From Brachypodium distachyon (taxonomy: Eukaryota > Streptophyta > Magnoliopsida > Poales > Poaceae): a stretch of 64,000 bases of DNA. Positions 61,201 through 64,000 of the stretch are shown here, piece by piece. The position numbers were made by a program, and so were the translations under genes. The stretch is from the NCBI RefSeq assembly GCF_000005505.3, contig NC_016133.3:50557237-50621236 (forward strand). The letters run 5' to 3'. The stretch's first letter is position 1; each line of letters opens with the position of its first letter. Below the pieces are notes generated by a model. That model was not told where the DNA came from. It made no database searches and was given only the letters and a program-made list of their open reading frames with translations.

Positions 61201-63896
61201 CAACATGCACTTTCCAAACAAATTTTAAGCGCAGAATCTAAGAGAATCAGTTTGCGATGGGAATCTAGAATTACTTACCTTGTCTAACTAGTTGAGAAAC
61301 TCCAGCACAAGCTTCATAGTTGCTTTGTAAACAATGTCCAACTGGATGGCATTCCTCTTCAGACAAGAGTTCGCTATTAACCAACAAGTTACCATGTGGG
61401 CTAGGAGAATCCAATCCTTTAGATGGAACTAGTGACCACAAATCGGAAGAATTGGCATGATCATCTGGGAGCGCCTCAAAACTTTGCAGAGCGGTACCAG
61501 ATTTGTAATCCAAAAAGTTTTTTGAAGTCCAAACTCGGTATTGAGATGTCTTATCTGCAACTTCAGCGTCCCAAGTCAAATTGAATCTTTGGCGCATGGA
61601 CGACACTCGTTTATGAAGCCTTCTTGAGTTGTTATGCCCAAGACGTTTGCCGAGCTAATTATTAGATGTTATATGAGAAATGAGTTACTAATTTCAAGAA
61701 ATACAAAATACTAAAATGCCACAGTAGATGAGATAAATAACACTAACCCATATTAGATAATGATGTGTACTAAAGCTGCCTTATAAATTCACCGCCTATA
61801 CATTGCAGGGTTCACAGTGCAAAGATGTTTATAGCATGGAGTTAATTTTTCATCAGGGACAACAATCAGAAGGATATTATATAGGTAAGAATGTTATACC
61901 ATAAAGAAGAGATCATATCTAATTTAAGTTGGGAAGTAAATGAAATTTCAATAACTAAATTGCTAAGGCTATGCGGTTAGAAACAAAAAAAGATGTGCTA
62001 GTATATATGAGCCAGATACATCCCACAAATAGGTCTTGCTAATATGACAATAAAACACCTGTTTATACGCAAGTATACCAGAAGCCTGCCTGCAGCACTG
62101 TATATGACTGGATAATCTGCACGCTTGTAGAAAGCTGATAGTGCATATGTTGAACTACGATCTACACTAAAGGACATAAACATTATACTCCCTCGATCCC
62201 ATATCAAGTGTCGCAATTTTGTCTAGATACGTATGTACCTACACACTAAAACGCGTCTAGATAAATGCTTATCTAGACAAAGTTGCGACATATGGGACGG
62301 AGGGAGTAGATCATATGCTACATAATTGTGCCCAAAAAAATATGCTTGACAGGATAACTTTTTAGGATTTAAAGATGGATAGATTGACTATGATTATTAA
62401 CACTGGAAGTTAGAAACTCTCACTTCCTTCCACATGGATTATGGGGGTTTCAGAAGATGAGAACAATGCAGACCACATAGGTATCAAGAAAGATATTTAA
62501 TCTGCTATAGCACATCAAATAAATTAAGTTTGAAAGAAGAACTAGGCTGCAAAAAATAGTTTTCAGGAGCTTTCCTATCTTTGCCTGGGAAATTATTAAT
62601 TGCTGCACTCCAAGTCGCTAAATCAACCAAGCAGTTGCTGAAACAACCAAATCTGCCAAGGAAAGCCCCATATTTCAATCTGGTTGTAAATAACAACCAG
62701 ATTCAAGTATTTCAACAATCAAAGAGAAAAGCAGGTGAAGGAAATGCATATATGTAACTGGAAATAAAGCAGAATAGCACTGCACAAGAAGAAATATAAA
62801 AGCAGTCTCAATGCTGTGAAGGGATGCAGTGTACCACTAAACAATATAATGCACCGTGTTGTACCGTTGAAAGGTTCAGAGAAGTACCTCAACAAGGGTT
62901 ACACCTTTCGACCCTTGAGCTTTGATCATATCGTATATACAGTTGTCTAGTGGAAGCTCCATAACTTGATCAGTTGCCTGGCTTTTCTGGCAAACTTTGT
63001 AGTCTGAGGTTGTCCTTTTTGGCTGAAACTCAATTGGATCAAATTTCTTCAACAGACGCAAACAACGTACAACCTGAAAATGACATAGCACGTGGGTTGA
63101 CAAAGTATACAATGCAACAGATTAAGAATATTAGAGCAGGAGTGAAGAACTGCAACACAACAGGAGGAAACATCACCTTATCATTAACTTTGGCGTTGAA
63201 TTCTTCAACAAGCCGCGCATCTCTTAGTCTATGCAAGACCTGAAGAAAACGGAATCTCAAATCGCCCCACAAGGAGAGCAACTGGAAAGTAGAGAACATA
63301 TGCAGTAAGCAGTTAAAAACGTACTTACATTTCTCCATGCTCTGTGCCCATATGCCATCTTGTAATCAAGATCAACTTTAATATCTGACACAACAAGAGC
63401 CTATAGGGAACGTTGCACAAAGTTAACAAACTTGCAAATCAGAAACAATTTAAAACAGAATATGAAATGAAAAAGAAGAAAAGAATTGACCTTTCCAGTA
63501 GCGTTTTCAAGTTTATCACATATCGCTTTCATTGCTGGAAGATAATCATGAACAGATATGTCGTTCTTAACATTTACACCAAATCCATCTTCTTGCGAAA
63601 CATCTATATTGGTATCGTCATAGCTCCCCAGTAGTTCTGGCTTTGTAATCTCAATTCTTCGGTGTGAACTCATATTCATGTCTTTGGCATATCGGGACAG
63701 ATATAGCGAGTTGGTGTTGATAACCTGTTTGTTCTGTGAAGCCTCTTCTCCCTCAACCCCATTATCTTTCACCTTTATGAGAGTTGATTGTCTAACTATT
63801 AACCGCTGTGATTCAAGGTTTTTTACAATAAAATAGAAGTTGTTTCCTTTCATGTGAAATTTTTTGCAAAGATCATTCTGTGTTACGCCAGAAGTC
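49217..63896 (-). CDS. GTF3C1: TFIIIC largest subunit, B-block-binding (GTF3C1 / tau138-like), 5' end beyond window
   Basis: TFIIIC recognises the internal A and B boxes of tRNA and related genes and recruits TFIIIB and Pol III in the nucleus; this subunit contacts the B box. Exons (descending): 63491-63896, 63329-63400, 63177-63239, 62888-63073, 61279-61654, 60285-60376, 58581-59330, 58037-58315, 56203-56358, 54577-54851, 54029-54458, 53610-53951, 51918-52731, 51489-51547, 50438-50905, 49518-49556, 49217-49399; all in phase, 1,662 residues plus stop. The first exon carries a winged-helix B-block motif ([20 protein letters not shown], then [11 protein letters not shown]). A second helix-turn region starts at [20 protein letters not shown]. 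Basic stretches near [14 protein letters not shown] suggest nuclear signals. The C-terminus reads [19 protein letters not shown]. About 150-250 N-terminal residues are outside the window. Confidence 0.9.
49712..49824. mobile_element. Stowaway MITE (113 bp) in TFIIIC intron
   Basis: CTCCCTCCGTCCCATATTAA and the inverted TTAATATGGGACGGAGGGAG flanked by TA on both sides. Confidence 0.9.
51234..51342. mobile_element. Degenerate Stowaway-type MITE in TFIIIC intron
   Basis: CTCCCTCTGCTC at the left and GGAACGGAGGTAG at the right. The internal GTTTGACTTAGGACAAAGCT is shared with 38746-39002 and 51625-51875, so it is a deleted copy of that subfamily. Confidence 0.7.
51625..51875. mobile_element. Stowaway-type MITE (about 251 bp) in TFIIIC intron
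   Basis: CTACCTCCGTTCCCAAATAC and GGAACAGAGGGAG ends, with long inner inverted repeats around GTTTGACCAAGTTGATAAA. Same subfamily as 38746-39002. Confidence 0.8.
56640..57110 (-). pseudogene. LINE zf-RVT fragment in TFIIIC intron
   Basis: Minus-strand pieces [20 protein letters not shown] and [15 protein letters not shown], then after a frameshift [20 protein letters not shown], together form the zinc-binding (zf-RVT) end of a plant LINE reverse transcriptase (W-K, CWTA-x-RL, C-x2-C, H-x4-C). It lies in the 1.68-kb intron between exons 58037-58315 and 56203-56358. It is non-functional: several stops and at least one frameshift. Confidence 0.75.
57170..57470. repeat. Partial direct duplication next to the LINE fragment
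   Basis: GCCGGTCTTGCATATTGCC occurs at about 57183 and 57271, and GAGTGTTGTGTGAT at about 57207 and 57446. The order differs between copies, so this is a rearranged rather than simple tandem duplication. Confidence 0.75.
60682..60805. mobile_element. Stowaway MITE (124 bp) in TFIIIC intron
   Basis: CTCCCTCCGTCCAACAAAAG and the inverted CTTTGTTGGACGGAGGAAG with TA on both sides. Confidence 0.88.
62188..62306. mobile_element. Stowaway MITE (119 bp) in TFIIIC intron
   Basis: CTCCCTCGATCCCATATCAA and the inverted TATGGGACGGAGGGAG, inner arms GTCTAGATA/TATCTAGAC, and TA on both sides. It sits in the 1.23-kb intron between exons 62888-63073 and 61279-61654. Confidence 0.88.
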
Positions 63897-64000
63897 CTGA
63901 AACAAAAATTGAAAACAAAGATGTAAATTATTGTGCACGTGTTTATTGAAGTCGTGGTATCTTCTTGCCTATTTACACATGCATTATGGAAACAAAGGAC

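Noticed and set aside
1..64000. tRNA, rRNA, CRISPR and bacterial-type features
   Set aside because: No cloverleaf genes, ribosomal sequence or spaced direct-repeat arrays were noticed by eye; the tandem repeats found lack spacer structure and the context is a plant genome.

Overview
The window is plant nuclear DNA, most likely from a pooid grass of the Triticeae (wheat, barley or Aegilops type). Support: long intron-rich genes with grass-type protein sequences; about a dozen Stowaway MITEs with the CTCCCTCCGT terminus and TA target duplications; and a 1.7-kb solo LTR whose ends look like the BARE1/Angela Copia family. The species call is inference.

Layout. (1) 771-9519, minus: first 14 coding exons (808 codons) of the nonsense-mediated-decay factor UPF2; the 3' part lies left of the window. 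Its introns hold MITEs, a 140-bp tandem duplication and a GGCG-rich insertion, and a GC-rich terminal-inverted-repeat element sits upstream. (2) 11340-12065, minus: broken RNase H-like (RVT_3) open reading frame. (3) 14225-15123, minus: complete five-exon type-A response regulator of cytokinin signalling, with a TATA box. (4) 16462-24420: an 8-kb element with inverted ends that carries a decayed plant-mobile-domain gene, a small lysine/serine-rich gene on the opposite strand and a GRF-zinc-finger/coiled-coil gene, but no recognisable transposase; a BARE1/Angela-like solo LTR sits inside it. This is the most unusual part. (5) 27748-40551, plus: complete 20-exon BAR-PH-ArfGAP-ankyrin protein (AGD1/AGD3 class), with one probable GC-AG intron. 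(6) 41339-45339, minus: complete 15-exon secreted GH35 beta-galactosidase with a SUEL lectin tail. (7) 45.9-48.3 kb: relics of an aspartic protease, an LTR-like sequence and a LINE. (8) 49217-63896, minus: 17 exons (1,662 residues plus stop) of the largest, B-block-binding subunit of TFIIIC; its 5' end is beyond the right edge.

The five intact genes are unrelated housekeeping or signalling genes: RNA surveillance, cytokinin response, vesicle traffic, wall galactan turnover and Pol III initiation. There is no operon-like logic. The space between and inside them is filled by DNA-transposon and retroelement debris. Exon boundaries were read by eye from GT/AG sites; each intact model keeps its reading phase across every junction, which is the main support for it.
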